A stretch of DNA of 64,000 nt, from contig JAJOHG010000070.1 in the NCBI GenBank assembly GCA_021029095.1, positions 1-64,000 of the forward strand. Direction: 5' to 3'. Position numbers and translations under genes: made by a program. The DNA is from Phellopilus nigrolimitatus (Eukaryota; Basidiomycota; Agaricomycetes; Hymenochaetales; Hymenochaetaceae). The notes below the pieces were generated by a model, which saw nothing but the letters and a program-made list of their open reading frames with translations, did no database searches and was not told where the DNA came from. Shown here one piece after another: positions 33,821-44,533 of this stretch; within the stretch, counting starts at the first letter, position 1; every line of letters begins with the position of its first letter.

Positions 33821-34074
33821 TGGAGTTGGTACTTGAATTTCGCCGACTTATGGCGACTACTCTCTTTAGAATAGCGGAGCACCCGAAGGGAGGTATGCAA
33901 GCCACGCAAACCCCTTTACTGGTGCGTCTGCATGGAAAATTACTCCAAGTCACACACAGGGCACAACAACTTTTTTATAATGATTTGCACGGGCTCCAGT
34001 GGCTCCTTCGCTTACCCCCGCCTGTCTAATAATAGTAGTCGCCATAAGTCGGCGAAGCCTAAGTGCTAACTCCA
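33821..34074. mobile_element. MITE inserted in the unit B linker, about 254 bp
   Basis: Inverted terminal repeats of about 42 bp share the segment TTCGCCGACTTATGGCGACT. The outer ends are TGGAGTTGGTACTT and AAGTGCTAACTCCA. Units A and C have no insertion here: their flank reads straight through from GTTACACGTT-type sequence to GAGTA. About 35 bp of TTTAT-rich sequence on the left is also extra in unit B. The target duplication is unclear. Confidence 0.7.
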
Positions 34075-34267
34075 ATAAAAACACTTTATTGAGTACAGAG
34101 CGGTTCTTTCGTTGTACTCCCCACTATGCTGCTGGATGCGGATTGTTCAGCAAGTGCTGAGTGAGCAGTTACTTTAGTAATGATCCCTACGTACGCCACT
34201 ACGGTAGCTCATGCAGTTGTCTGAGTTGGTGCCCGCGCGGTTAGCGGTTAGATAGGAGAGGGAAGGG

Positions 34268-34275
34268 TATATAAG
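34268..34275 (+). promoter_or_regulatory. TATA box of SDR2
   Basis: GAAGGGTATATAAG, 101 bp before ATG 34369, as in the other two SDR copies. Confidence 0.7.
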
Positions 34276-34368
34276 ACAGATGCAAGCTCAAAAGACAGGT
34301 CATTAAGCACTTGCACATTTTAAAGCCAAGATCAACCGCTCGACATCCACCTACTCTAGCAAAGCACA

Positions 34369-35351
34369 ATGGCAACACTCGAGGGAAAGACAATCGCAAT
34401 CGTTGGTGGGTCGTCTGGCATCGGTTACGCCGTCGCAAAGGCCTCCTTGCTCTCGCTTGCCCACCACGTTATCATCGGCTCGTCCTCTCAGGCGAAGGTG
34501 GAAGCTGCAGTTTCCAGAATCCAAGCTGAGCTTTCGGGCAAGCCCGTCAAGGGGACGATTTCGGGTGAGGTCATCAATGCGAGGGACTCGGCTTCCGTGA
34601 AAGCCTTCTTCGCGAAAGTTGGCGAGATCGACCATTTGGTCTGGAGCAGCGGAGATTCGCTGCCAATAGGCTTCTTAGACGTGGATTTAGACCAGCGTAA
34701 AGGTTCGTTTATAATTTCTGGATATCCTTAAAACCGACCTACTTGCTGACTCCATAAGTAAACAGATGTATTTGATGTACGGTTCTGGGGTGCAGCCGTC
34801 GCTGCGCAGACAGTAAAGATCGGCGAAGGAGGGTCTATCACATTCACGATTGGTGAGTTGGCGAAATCCATACTGTTTGCGATAAAATACTGTGTAATTG
34901 ACGTTGACCTCCAGGTCAGGCGCTCATTAAACCTCAGCATGGATGGTCCTTGATAGCTGGCATCGCTGGTGCAGTAGACGGTCTCACTCGAGGGCTGGCG
35001 GTAGACCTAGCCCCAATCCGCGTAAACGTCGTCAGTCCCGGGCTGGTCAAAACGGAAGTAAGCTTGTTTCACAAATAACATGCTACTTGCTTATATTCCC
35101 TTCAACCTGGTGAAGCTTTGGGACCCGATTGCGCCCGACGCCAAAGAACAAATGCTCGAGGCGGCTGCGAAATCGCTTCTCGTGAAGCACGTCGCTGGCC
35201 CCGACGAGATAGCCGAAGCCTATACATTCTTGATGAAGTAAGCTCTATAACCCATGCTGCATTTCTAATTAGATGCTAAGAAACGGGCAATAGGTGTGCG
35301 TACATCACCGGGAAAAGGATCGAGGTAGACGGTGGTGTGCTACTCGTGTAG
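34369..35351 (+). CDS. Atypical short-chain dehydrogenase, copy B
   Basis: This is the second of three SDR paralogues, with the same five-exon structure and the same cofactor loop (MATLEGKTIAIVGGSSGIGY). Exon 2 reads DVFDVRFWGAAVAAQTVKIG; exon 3 reads GQALIKPQHGWSLIAGIAGA then VDGLTRGLAVDLAPIRVNVV; the last exon ends GKRIEVDGGVLLV. It is the most diverged copy (GQALIKPQH for GAALSKPHS; GLVKTE for GVVDTE) but has no stop or frameshift, and the YxxxK position again reads LIAGIAG. Retention of an open frame in a unit whose hydrolase and P450 are both broken suggests the SDR itself is under selection. Confidence 0.85.
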
Positions 35352-35792
35352 TTTAACGCATCCTTTGTAAATAATAGGAAGTGCTGGGCTTGCATCTGCA
35401 GATCCATATTCTGTAGAAATTAATCGAAGAGAAAAAATCGGAAGATTAGGAACAGCACAATTGCATGTGGTCACTACTCCAACAAGCGGCTAAGTTGTGT
35501 TAGCTCGAAGGACGAATGATCGAGTGAGAACATATAAATTGTTAGGCTTCAAGGACAGTGAGATGGACGATTGACGATTCGCTTTTCTTGTGAGCAGGCC
35601 GCTGAACTTGAAGTCTTGAAGTGAATATATATTATATCACGTGCGAGCTCACAGACATGTTACATAAGCCCCTATTAGAAACTGAATTGTTCACGTGCAC
35701 ATATCGCTAAAATCATCGACAAGCAGTATTCGACATACGCATTCAGCTTCGAGTTTGGAAAGGAAACAATCGCCAGACAAGCTTGATTGTTT
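35352..35792 (+). other. Unit B 3' flank and edge of the intervening segment
   Basis: Sequence to about 35620 resembles the 3' flanks of SDR1 and SDR3. TCACGTGCGAGCTCA and ACATGTTACATAAG (about 35637-35670) resemble 29160-29195 in unit A. Similarity to the modules then stops, about 100 bp before the stop codon of the next gene. Confidence 0.55.
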
Positions 35793-36905
35793 TCAGTCAG
35801 AATCTGAGTCATCCTAAGTCCAAGTGCTATCAATAAATCATAATTTGACGGTGGTAAGGGGCTCACCATGTACTCGATGACCTCTTCTTCTCCATCGTCA
35901 TCCAGGAAGCCCCACGGAGCTTCCACATTTGCCCAGCTGATTGTCGCAGCGTTATCCAGATGTGCTCGCGAACCAAGAATTAAAAAATGCTTACAAATCA
36001 CCCTTGGGAGCATTTGGGTCGTAGCTTTCGCGTCGAATTCTACGCTTTGTGATTTTCTTGATGGAATACAGAGGGACGAAGACAGCCTCGTCATTATATC
36101 CCTTCTGCAACAGGCCAGCAATGCCGTCGTCCACCCATTTTGTGCCGATTCCTGCTCCGTCTGAAACGCCTGGAGCAGCGATGCTAGGAACGTCCGCTAC
36201 TAAAGCGACGCTGACCGTCTCGTTGCCTGTAGCATCATCAGTGTCAGATCGGATGGCTCCAAACGCATAATCAAATACTTGCTCTTGTTGGAAAGATACA
36301 GCGCATACGCGGGGCACGAATACACATGTGTTACAAGTGTCTTGTCTTTCAACAACCCGCTTTCAAGAGATTTAGCGAGAAACTCGTCCGGAACTCTTGT
36401 AATGCGAGGCATGTGCATGATGAGAAGAGCTCCACGCGAGTCATTAAACTGCCATTGGCCCTTGAGAGATGCGTCTTCAAAACCAGCGACATTGCTGCGA
36501 ATCCAATAAATCGCAGTAAAGATGAAACCGGCGTACAATGCTCACACTTTGTTATCAGCTCCGAGCTCGCGTTCTTTCGCATTCATTGACTTTATGACAT
36601 GCTTCTCGAGAGCCTTTTCGGATACCGGCTCAAATTGCGCCGCGAGATCAGCAACAGATTTGTCACTGCTGGTATAGATATTGCCTTCTTTCACGAACTG
36701 GCCAGACTCGGTGTCGATTTCACCATAGTCCCCCGCCTACAACATCAATAGACCAATGTCCACGTGAGTGAATGCCATAAATTATAGATTGGATAGAGCT
36801 GACCGTAATCTGGATCGACGGATCCCAATTTGCCCACCAGGACGAGGATCGTTTGATCAAATCTATGAACTTGCGCGAGGCCTCTTTCTTGGTCCAGAAG
36901 AGCAT
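35793..36905 (-). CDS. Uncharacterised protein (frameshifted once)
   Basis: I do not recognise a named domain. From ATG 36905 the product reads MLFWTKKEASRKFIDLIKRS and WANWDPSIQIT, intron, AGDYGEIDTESGQFVKEGNI, then KHVIKSMNAKERELGADNK, intron (36495-36544), NVAGFEDASLKGQWQFNDSR and GALLIMHMPRITRVPDEFLA. It continues VTHVYSCPAYALYLSNKS; there the frame breaks near 36281, and one extra base would restore QVFDYAFGAIRSDTDDATGN. The rest contains KWVDDGIAGLLQKGYNDEAV, FVPLYSIKKITKRRIRR and RAHLDNAATISWANVEAPWG, ending EYM|DDSDSD at TGA 35793-35795. CTTATATACCC 50 bp before the start may be the TATA box. Reminiscent of lineage-restricted basidiomycete proteins of unknown role. The frame break is either a consensus error or a first disabling mutation. 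Confidence 0.65.
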
Positions 36906-38649
36906 GCTGCGTGTGTTGGGGGATACGGAAAAGCGGTCGACGTTCGAATGGGTATATAAGTGACTGTTTAATAGCAGTGTTCATTTAGATCACCTGCCGC
37001 TGAGCCATGATTCTATCATTGTTATCGGTATTATCAGACGCCGAATCGACAAGTATCCATCTACATGCTTGAACGATGATGAGAAGAGACGCTCATACAA
37101 TGAAGTTTGCTTTCCTAAGAAGTCAGGTAGGGCACCGCACCGTACCGCATACCGATACAGCCGTATAATTCGAACCCGTATAAGAGCACGAACCTTATAC
37201 AACATGTCGCATAGGTGTTTGGAAGCCACATACGGTACAGCACAAACTTCATTTGGCCGTAGACGCCGTTACGGATGCATAGGTACATCAAATTGACGCA
37301 CCATGCCGAAGCACACGAGAAGCCATAAGAGCAGGGCGCTAAAAAGGCCCGTGTCGCATCTCTTCCTGATTCCAGTACTGCCATCAAGTGTGGATAAAGG
37401 ACGAGGACCTCTTTATCGGTGCGAAGGCGATTGCTCCATGAATGCTGTGTATCTCGAACGTACTCGGGTGGAGAGGCCACTGCTCCGCATGACATGTATT
37501 ACAACTCCTTCCATTTCTTTGTGTGCATATTGCACTGCTAGCGGATACGCTGGCCTGGCGCGTTCTGCGGGGGGAAGCCGCCGCCAGGGAGCGTTGCAGT
37601 CTAGGGCGTGGTCGCGGGCTGGCTGTAAAGTGTATCCGTTTTGTCCGTGGTGCTGTTGCCGAGTCGAGACACTGATATGCTCCCAGCCTGCGTCGCCATA
37701 TTTCAAGCGCATGATACTCGGGTGGTGCGATCCGCTGTGTACATGTGCATTGCAGCGAAGGGCGGGAGCGTGTATAAAAAATGCGCTTTAAAAGGTGCCC
37801 TGCCTGATGTGTCCAGAGCCATGCCCATGCGTGTGTCCGGAGCTGGGGTAGAGCGCGGGAACGCGCCTGCGACTCGAGGGTGTGGACGTAGGACGTCGAC
37901 GGTGGCGGCGGTGCGGAATGCGCATACTAGTTCCAGAGGATGGAGCACCGATGGCGTGCTGTATAAGGAGCGCAGATAGCTGAGAGTGTTGAATCGCAGC
38001 CCTCTGCGCGCAAGGCACCGAGGTCGAGCAGTACGAGCATGCTCCCTCCGCTCCGCCAATATGCTTACCATGTTTGCACGTCTCTCCCGAGGCGAAATTA
38101 CCTGGCTATCGCCTCTTCCAAGAGCCCGCATTTTCAACGCGAACAAAGGGAAGATAAGCGAAAAAAAAAGAGAAAATCTTCCGCCTGCCGCTTAGCTCGT
38201 CAGAGTATTTCTAGCTATTACTTTGCTTCTGTATTCTTACTTACTGCCGTTCATCTGCAGTACTATTTTGTACATGTGATTGGATTTTTGTGCCCACGCT
38301 TCGTCTCATTCAGGTGAATAGTACAATATGGTCGAATCGCACGCGAAGCCGACGAGGAAATGTACTTATGCACTCGAGACTCGAGTGACCGATCGTTGCA
38401 GATGTCAACGGCGAAACGCAATGGCAGTAAATGGTGTTTCAAATGTCAAGGACAAGAGCAATGTATAGTTAATCGAATCTCGATGCGGTCCGAACTACAG
38501 ATACGTAGAATACACGCTGAAAACTACAGAGAACTAGAGTACTTGCAGGCCTAGCAAGGCGACAGAAGACAACTGCATACGGCTGTACGGAAGACCCGTT
38601 AGAAATATACATATTGAAAAGGGCGAAAACTCAACTGTTCTCTTGTTCA
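36906..38649. other. Gene-poor stretch
   Basis: About 1.7 kb with overlapping short frames on both strands and no recognisable domain. Around 37130-37155 is a short CCGCACCGTACCGCATACCG-like irregular repeat. I cannot support a gene. Confidence 0.4.
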
Positions 38650-41600
38650 TCATGCTCCTATATGAATGAAATTAACCCATCTCTCGACCGTCATACCCCT
38701 CCTCCTTCGCAAACGTTGGATTGTTTCATGTAGAGCCTTCGCAGACCTCTTGAACGCCACCTCCGGAGAATCCTCCGCGAGCATACACTCGTAAAACTTC
38801 TTAGCAACAAACGGCCCGTCGTCGTCAGCCATCGCCCACATTGTACCGATCACACTTCGAAAGCCGCAAAACTGCATGGCTGCAGCAAGGTGAAGCACTT
38901 CCTCGCGTGAGTCGTCTATGATCTGCCCCGCACTGTGACAGGCAGATAAAAAAGCGATTTCGGCATTGGGTAGATCGGACCGGATGATATCGAGCAAAGT
39001 GAGACGGTCACCGCCGAAAAGCTGAAACGCGTGTTTGAAAGGTTCCTCGGGATTTAAATGACCGTGGCAGGCAAAATGTACCCAGTTCTGGTCACGAAGG
39101 TTGTCGATAACCGCCTCGCAAGTAGCTTGCTCACGAACAAGACATCTGACAAAATCTCTGTCCTTCCTTATGGCACGATATTCTTTTTCTACTAGGGGGA
39201 TACTTTCATCAGGCAGAGCAACAACAAGGAGTTGTGGTCGTCCAATGTCGTGTCTCCTAATCCCAGGCTTGGACTCCCGAGCATTGATCAAGGCTGTCAG
39301 TGTCGGGGTGTAAGATGAGATGTAATCATCTGAGAGATATTTTCTGCTGCCTTCCACAACGCGGATCGGGCCTGCCGCATGAAAAGGTAGAGAAGATAAG
39401 AAAGATGTAGGGCACCACCAGATACGAGTATGTTTCTTAATCCCGAGCTCATCGAGCTTCTCGACCACCCGCGAAACCACCTGGTCCCACAGGGAGCCCA
39501 ACACATCTCTGATATCCGCATCGCATCCATTCGGTTCCCTCTGAACTTTTTCAAGTGCAGTCTTGAGATCTTTCACAAGCAAAGGACCATCGTGGTCGAA
39601 TTTTGAATCGAGTTCGATGCTGACAGGCGGGCGATCATAAAGAACAATAAAGGCATCGGAACGATATCGGCTGTGGCTGACGATGATGACGGGGCCCTCG
39701 ACAGCAGCCTCTTGAAGAGCACTAAATCGTCGAGGTTGTAGGAAGTCTTCAAATCCTGACGTCGCACGAATATTTGCAACAATGTCGTCTCGTTGGGATG
39801 CAAGATGCCGCTTTCGAGAATACATCTCATCCACGAACTTCTGCGATACACTTGTAAGGCTATCCTCTGCGACCAGGGCGGTTAGCTTCGACTCGGATGA
39901 AGTAGCAAGTGATTCCAGTTTGCGGCTGGTATCGAGGAACCTGTTCACCAAGTCCTCGTCGACTCCTACAGGCTGATCCATTGGTGTTCTGAGGCCGCGC
40001 ATCTGCGACCAGATGAGAGCCCTTCCTTGCTCGAGCATCTCTACAGCCTGAGCCACTTCACCGACCTCTATGGCATACGAGGCCGCATCCGAAGCGAGAG
40101 TTGGATAGTTTTTTGCACTGCTAAGAGTCTTATGCTGCATCTGCACGGTAGGACTTATAACGAGGGAGCTCTCGAGGAGTGACAAGGCGACGCGGTAAGC
40201 TCTTAACGTGGAAGCATGACATTGTGATCGTGCAAAGCGTGCCCATCCTATTGCTACTGTGAGCCGCAGTAGGGTATTGGAGAAGACATGATCAGCGCCT
40301 TCTTCATATATACGAAGTGACTCCTCGAGATCCTCCATCCGATCTATCTGCTCAAAACGAATGCGCAAGGCCCCTGCAAGGTTGTACAGTGACAAGGAGC
40401 GATCGGGGTGCCCATGAGGACGTAGTATTACCGCATCACGGAAGTAAGCAATGGATTCCTTGAGATCCTCCATCCGACCTGTTTGCTCAAAATAAGTAGT
40501 CATGGCTCCTGCAAGGTTGTCTAGTGATGAGGAGCGATTAGGATGCCCAGGAGGACGCAGGTCCAGCGCATCACGGAAGTGGGTAATGGATTCCTTGAGA
40601 TCCTCCATCTGACCTGTCTGCTCAAAACGGGTGAAAACGGAAGTTGCAAGGTTGCATAGCGAAAAGGAGCGATTAGGGTGCCCGGGAGGATGCAGATCTA
40701 GCGCATCTCGATTGAGGGCAATGGATTCCTCATTATCCCCCACTTGACCTGTCTGCTCAAAACGAGCGCGCAAGGCAGTTGCAAGGTTGCTCAGTGATGT
40801 GGAGCGAACAGGGTGACCATAAGGATTTAGATCTAGCGCGTCTCGATGGAGGGAAATGGACTGCTCGAGATCCTCCATCCAACCTGTCTGTTCAAAACGG
40901 GTGCGCACGGCAGTTGCGAGGTTGTTCAAACACGCAGACCGATCAGGGTGCCCAAGAGGATGTAGATCTAGCGCTTGTCGATGGAGCGAAATCATCTCCT
41001 CGAGATCCTCCATCCGACCTGTCTGCTTAAAACAAGTAGACATGGCTACTCCAAGGTTGTTTAGTGATGAGGAGTGTTCAGGATGTCTGTGAGGATGCAG
41101 GTCAAGTGCATTCCGGTAGTGGGCAATGGACTCCTCGAGATCCTCCATCCGACCTGTCTGTCCAAAACCAGTGAGCATGCCATTTGCAAGGTTGGTTAAA
41201 GACACAGAGCGATCAGGGCGCCCAGGAGGACACAGGACTAGTGCATCACGGAAGTGGGCAATGGACTCCTTGAGATCTTTCATCCGACCAGTCTGTTTAA
41301 AAAGAGTGTGCAAAGCATTTCCAAGGTCGTTAAGAAATGCAAAGCGGTAGGGGTTCCCAGGATGATACAGATTTAGTGCTTCGCGAGCGAGGGTAATGGA
41401 ATCCTCAAGATCCCCCATTTGACCTGTCTGCTCAAAACGAGTGCGCTTGGCTTCCGCAAGGTTGTGTAGGATTGAGGAGCGATGAGGGTTCCCAGGAGGA
41501 CGCAGGTCCAGTGCGTCACGAAAGAGGGTAATGGACTCCTCGAGATCCTCCGTCTGACCTTTATGCTTAAAACGAGTGAAAACGGCAATTGCAAGACTGT

Positions 41601-42231
41601 TTAGTGATACGGAGCCATGACAATGTCCCGGAGGAAGCAGATCCAGTGCGTCACGATGGAAGGAAATCGATCCCTCGAGATCCTCCATCCGACCTGCCTG
41701 CTTAAAGCGAGTGTACACGGCACGTCCCATGTTATCTAATGACGCAGAGCGATCAGGGTGCCCAGGAGGATGCAGATTTAGTGCTTCGCAAGAGAGGGTA
41801 ATGGATTCCTCAAGATCCCCCACTTGACCTGTCTGCTCAAAGCGAGTGCGCTTGGCTTCCGCAAGGTTGCGTAGGATTGAGGAGCGATGAGGGTGTCCAG
41901 AAGGACACAGGCCCAGTGCATCACGGAAATGGGCTATAGACTCCTCGAGATCCTCCATCCGACCTGTCTGCTTAAAACGAGTGAGCAAGCCGTTTGCAAT
42001 GTTGTTCAAAGACACAGAGCGGCCGGGATGCCCAGGAGGACACAGCTCCAGTGCGTCACGATATTTGGAAATGGACTCCTCAAGATCTTTCATCCGACCA
42101 GTCTGTCCAAAAAGAGCGAGAACGTCATCTCCAAGGTCGTTAAGAAATGCGAAGCGGTCGGGGTGCCCAGGAGGATACATGATGTCCAGTGTACCACGGA
42201 AGTAGAAAATGTCTTCCTCGAGATCCTCCAT
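38650..42231 (-). CDS. TPR-CHAT protein, 1,193 residues, intronless
   Basis: CHAT domains are caspase-fold peptidases usually attached to TPR arrays; in bacteria TPR-CHAT proteins act as proteases controlled by a partner. Residues 1 to about 630 are fourteen 45-residue repeats (unit like MEDLEESIAHFRDALDLHPP then GHPDRSSSLNNLA), each a TPR-like helix pair, plus a partial fifteenth. A helical region follows (about 640-880, with YAIEVGEVAQAVEMLEQGRA typical of such proteins). The CHAT domain (about 880-1193) has VHFACHGHLNPEEPF with the catalytic His near 1056, AFLSACHSAGQ with the Cys near 1098, and a C-terminal GFRSVIGTMWAMADDDGPFV. Both catalytic residues are present. The start coincides with the beginning of a repeat and with a CAG acceptor-like site just upstream, so a missing 5' exon is possible. 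Substrate and trigger unknown. Confidence 0.9.
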   Translation of the reverse strand: MEDLEEDIFYFRGTLDIMYPPGHPDRFAFLNDLGDDVLALFGQTGRMKDLEESISKYRDALELCPPGHPGRSVSLNNIANGLLTRFKQTGRMEDLEESIAHFRDALGLCPSGHPHRSSILRNLAEAKRTRFEQTGQVGDLEESITLSCEALNLHPPGHPDRSASLDNMGRAVYTRFKQAGRMEDLEGSISFHRDALDLLPPGHCHGSVSLNSLAIAVFTRFKHKGQTEDLEESITLFRDALDLRPPGNPHRSSILHNLAEAKRTRFEQTGQMGDLEDSITLAREALNLYHPGNPYRFAFLNDLGNALHTLFKQTGRMKDLKESIAHFRDALVLCPPGRPDRSVSLTNLANGMLTGFGQTGRMEDLEESIAHYRNALDLHPHRHPEHSSSLNNLGVAMSTCFKQTGRMEDLEEMISLHRQALDLHPLGHPDRSACLNNLATAVRTRFEQTGWMEDLEQSISLHRDALDLNPYGHPVRSTSLSNLATALRARFEQTGQVGDNEESIALNRDALDLHPPGHPNRSFSLCNLATSVFTRFEQTGQMEDLKESITHFRDALDLRPPGHPNRSSSLDNLAGAMTTYFEQTGRMEDLKESIAYFRDAVILRPHGHPDRSLSLYNLAGALRIRFEQIDRMEDLEESLRIYEEGADHVFSNTLLRLTVAIGWARFARSQCHASTLRAYRVALSLLESSLVISPTVQMQHKTLSSAKNYPTLASDAASYAIEVGEVAQAVEMLEQGRALIWSQMRGLRTPMDQPVGVDEDLVNRFLDTSRKLESLATSSESKLTALVAEDSLTSVSQKFVDEMYSRKRHLASQRDDIVANIRATSGFEDFLQPRRFSALQEAAVEGPVIIVSHSRYRSDAFIVLYDRPPVSIELDSKFDHDGPLLVKDLKTALEKVQREPNGCDADIRDVLGSLWDQVVSRVVEKLDELGIKKHTRIWWCPTSFLSSLPFHAAGPIRVVEGSRKYLSDDYISSYTPTLTALINARESKPGIRRHDIGRPQLLVVALPDESIPLVEKEYRAIRKDRDFVRCLVREQATCEAVIDNLRDQNWVHFACHGHLNPEEPFKHAFQLFGGDRLTLLDIIRSDLPNAEIAFLSACHSAGQIIDDSREEVLHLAAAMQFCGFRSVIGTMWAMADDDGPFVAKKFYECMLAEDSPEVAFKRSAKALHETIQRLRRRRGMTVERWVNFIHIGA
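40290..42231 (-). repeat. Fourteen 135-bp coding repeats of the TPR array
   Basis: A period of 135 nt is visible from the recurring GATCCTCCATCCGACCTGTC on the + strand. Units vary by about 20-40 percent. Higher-order patterns are present: units 1-3 resemble units 7-9, and unit 3 resembles unit 6, so the array grew by duplicating blocks of several units. Confidence 0.85.
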
Positions 42232-44139
42232 CACTGCGGATTACTTGGAAATCCTTACACGGCAACTACGACGATGAACACGAACGTTAATTGATCATGG
42301 TACTGAGTATCCTGAAGGTATACTCACGCCGGCTTTGTAGGATTTAGCTACCTATACTATTAACTCCCGCGCTCTGTAAAGCAAATCACAAGAAGGGTTA
42401 GTGCAATCCGTCGTCGGATAAGATAGATCCTACCACTGTCTGTTTCGCCACGATAAAGTTCCGGATGAATTGTTGCGCGATGCTGCACGTAGGCTATGAG
42501 CATCAGAGGAAGTATTCAGCGCAGTTCAAAGGTGTACTCGACGGTCTCAGATATCGCTCTCCTTCTGCGATCGTGTGCTTTCCTACGTTGTTTTTATGTC
42601 GAATTTCAGATAGTTCCCGAATGGCAGAGACCACTTAGCAGGAAAGGGTCGAGGGTTGACTTCAACTTCCACAAACTCTGAAAGGCGAAAGCCGAGAGGC
42701 CGAGAGTTGCCGAAAGCTAAAACCTAGATATGAGGCCTCAGCCTTTATTACGAAGGTGGATAGCACGGAGTAAACAATCACGTACCTGGGTTTCCTTGTA
42801 TCATCTTGATTCTCACCCGCCCACTCTCGTCGTGCATTTGTTGTTTCTTCTGCCGCCTTCCCTGATGCTGGCAACACTTTTCGCCTGGCAAACAAAGAAA
42901 CAAGGTCAACAGTCATTCGGCGATGTTTACAAGACAAAGGTACTGAGAATGGTGCAAAACTGTCCTGCACCGCCGATAGTCAACGTCCTTGGACTACGAC
43001 TGGTGCCATCACAGAATCATCCGGAAGAGGAAGAACAAGAACTCACCATATCATCAAAGACGCATCCTTGTTGTGTTTGCCGGAGACGTGGTGTATTTGA
43101 TATGGCCATTTGAGGCTCTTTGGAGTATCACATCTGTTAGAAGCCATACGCTTCTTTATGCACTGCAGTCCGTGTATCGATTCATGCTGTACATCTTGAC
43201 CTTTTAAGGCTCGCCAAGATCTTCGTTCCTCTCTTTTCGAAGGTAACTAGAATCATCGTACCAAACTTAAAGAACAAAAATAGAGATGACTTGGTTTCGA
43301 TGCTCTCTAATGAACTTCACTCCTGATCATCGATAACGATGACCTCGACATCCTGTGCACCTAGATATTTATACGCACTTGGGAAATCGACGTTCTCGAT
43401 GACGAAGGCCCGGGATGTTGTAAAGAAGCCAGGGGATCCGTTTCTGTAATGAAAAAAGGCTTGATGATGGCTAGATGCGTTCTGGGTCTAAGTGCTGTTT
43501 GACGAGCGTCTCCCGATGTTTGCAATACTTGCGGACACGAGAAGATTCGCGTCTTGATGCGTTCTTGAACTTGAGCGTGTGGAAGACATTTCAATGAAGT
43601 TGGTACCAGCACAGATGTTGCAAGGGTTGAAAGCGAGTTAGAATCTGTTGAAACTTGGGGTAGAGGTTGTCATCGTCTCGCCTGAGACTGGTGTACTGCG
43701 AGTATGAAAAGCTCGTCAACGCGTCCGGTTGTAAGAAAGATATTTAACGCTTACGATCGTGGAGTTTCGAGACACATTCGCCCTCAAACGCCAGTCTGTT
43801 CGAGCGTCGGTCTCGCCGTGCAGGACGGCGGATTGCCTGTGGATGTGCTCATTGTGCGGGACACGTTCAGCTCGCCGCCACCAATGACGCCTCTTTTTTG
43901 CCTGTTCGGCTGCAATTCTGATTCCGAGCACGTCGTCAAAATTTCCAGTCATGATTTTAGGCACAATGCGGTCGTGGTGGTCTATCCTAAAAAAACGCTG
44001 TTCATGACCGCGTTCAGGAAACACCAGATTACGTATAGGTAGTTGAGGCTGCCTAAAAAAGAAGATGAAAGGGTTTTCTTCCTTATTTGGCAGCAATGAC
44101 CGTTTACGTCGTTCGTCATTTTCTATATGCATATTGTAC
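42232..44139. other. Possible decayed gene, no intact coding sequence
   Basis: Fragments such as KIFVPLFSKVTRIIVPNLKN (about 43213-43275) and DDLVSMLSNELH (about 43287-43322) look protein-like on the + strand. They are separated by stops and frame changes and I cannot link them with introns. No family recognised. Confidence 0.35.
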
Positions 44140-44468
44140 ACTGTACACTGACGACCATTTGATACTGTGGTGCGACATTTCAGTCACTTCAGTATTTTGG
44201 TTCTTCGGGTAAAAGGAATACGCAGATAGTCTCAAGCTTAATCCTGCTGTCAAGACTGTCTATCTGGTTTGCTCTCTCCCCTGAAAATGCTTCGCCGCGA
44301 AACGGACATCGGACATTACGATTCGTCTCCTTCTTTGCTATCGAGCACGCTTCGTTGTTCCCATACAGCAAGTAATATGAGCTGACAGAGCGGGCCTTTC
44401 GATCTTCTCACTGACCAACGCCGGGAGTTCTATCTGTAGCGCTCTGGTCAACAGCAATCGACGAGAAG
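44140..44468 (+). repeat. P450 upstream block, copy B
   Basis: Similar to about 29970-30311 and 48780-49120; similarity begins near 44140 with GACCATTTGATACTG, marking the right edge of the 8.4-kb segment that separates SDR2 from its P450. Confidence 0.7.
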
Positions 44469-44533
44469 TATATTAATACACCTATGTCTCGCTCTATTCA
44501 CCTTCGTCTGATATTTGAGTTTCAAAAACAACC

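Noticed and set aside
37130..37200. Possible tRNA, from a GGGTTCGAATT-like T-loop on the minus strand
   Set aside because: The flanking bases do not form a T stem, and no acceptor or anticodon stem can be drawn.
40290..42231. CRISPR-like direct repeat array
   Set aside because: The 135-bp period is a multiple of three inside one continuous frame, and each unit encodes a TPR-like helix pair. There are no short conserved repeats with unique spacers.
38650..42231. Idea that the TPR-CHAT gene is a recent bacterial transfer or part of a CRISPR-type effector
   Set aside because: No gRAMP-like or Cas gene is nearby, and base composition resembles the neighbouring fungal genes. Lack of introns alone is weak evidence.
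42730..44042. A possible gene with hydrophobic N-terminus (frames at 42730 and 43704)
   Set aside because: Segments look protein-like but stops and frame changes intervene and no intron set joins them. Recorded only as possible decay.
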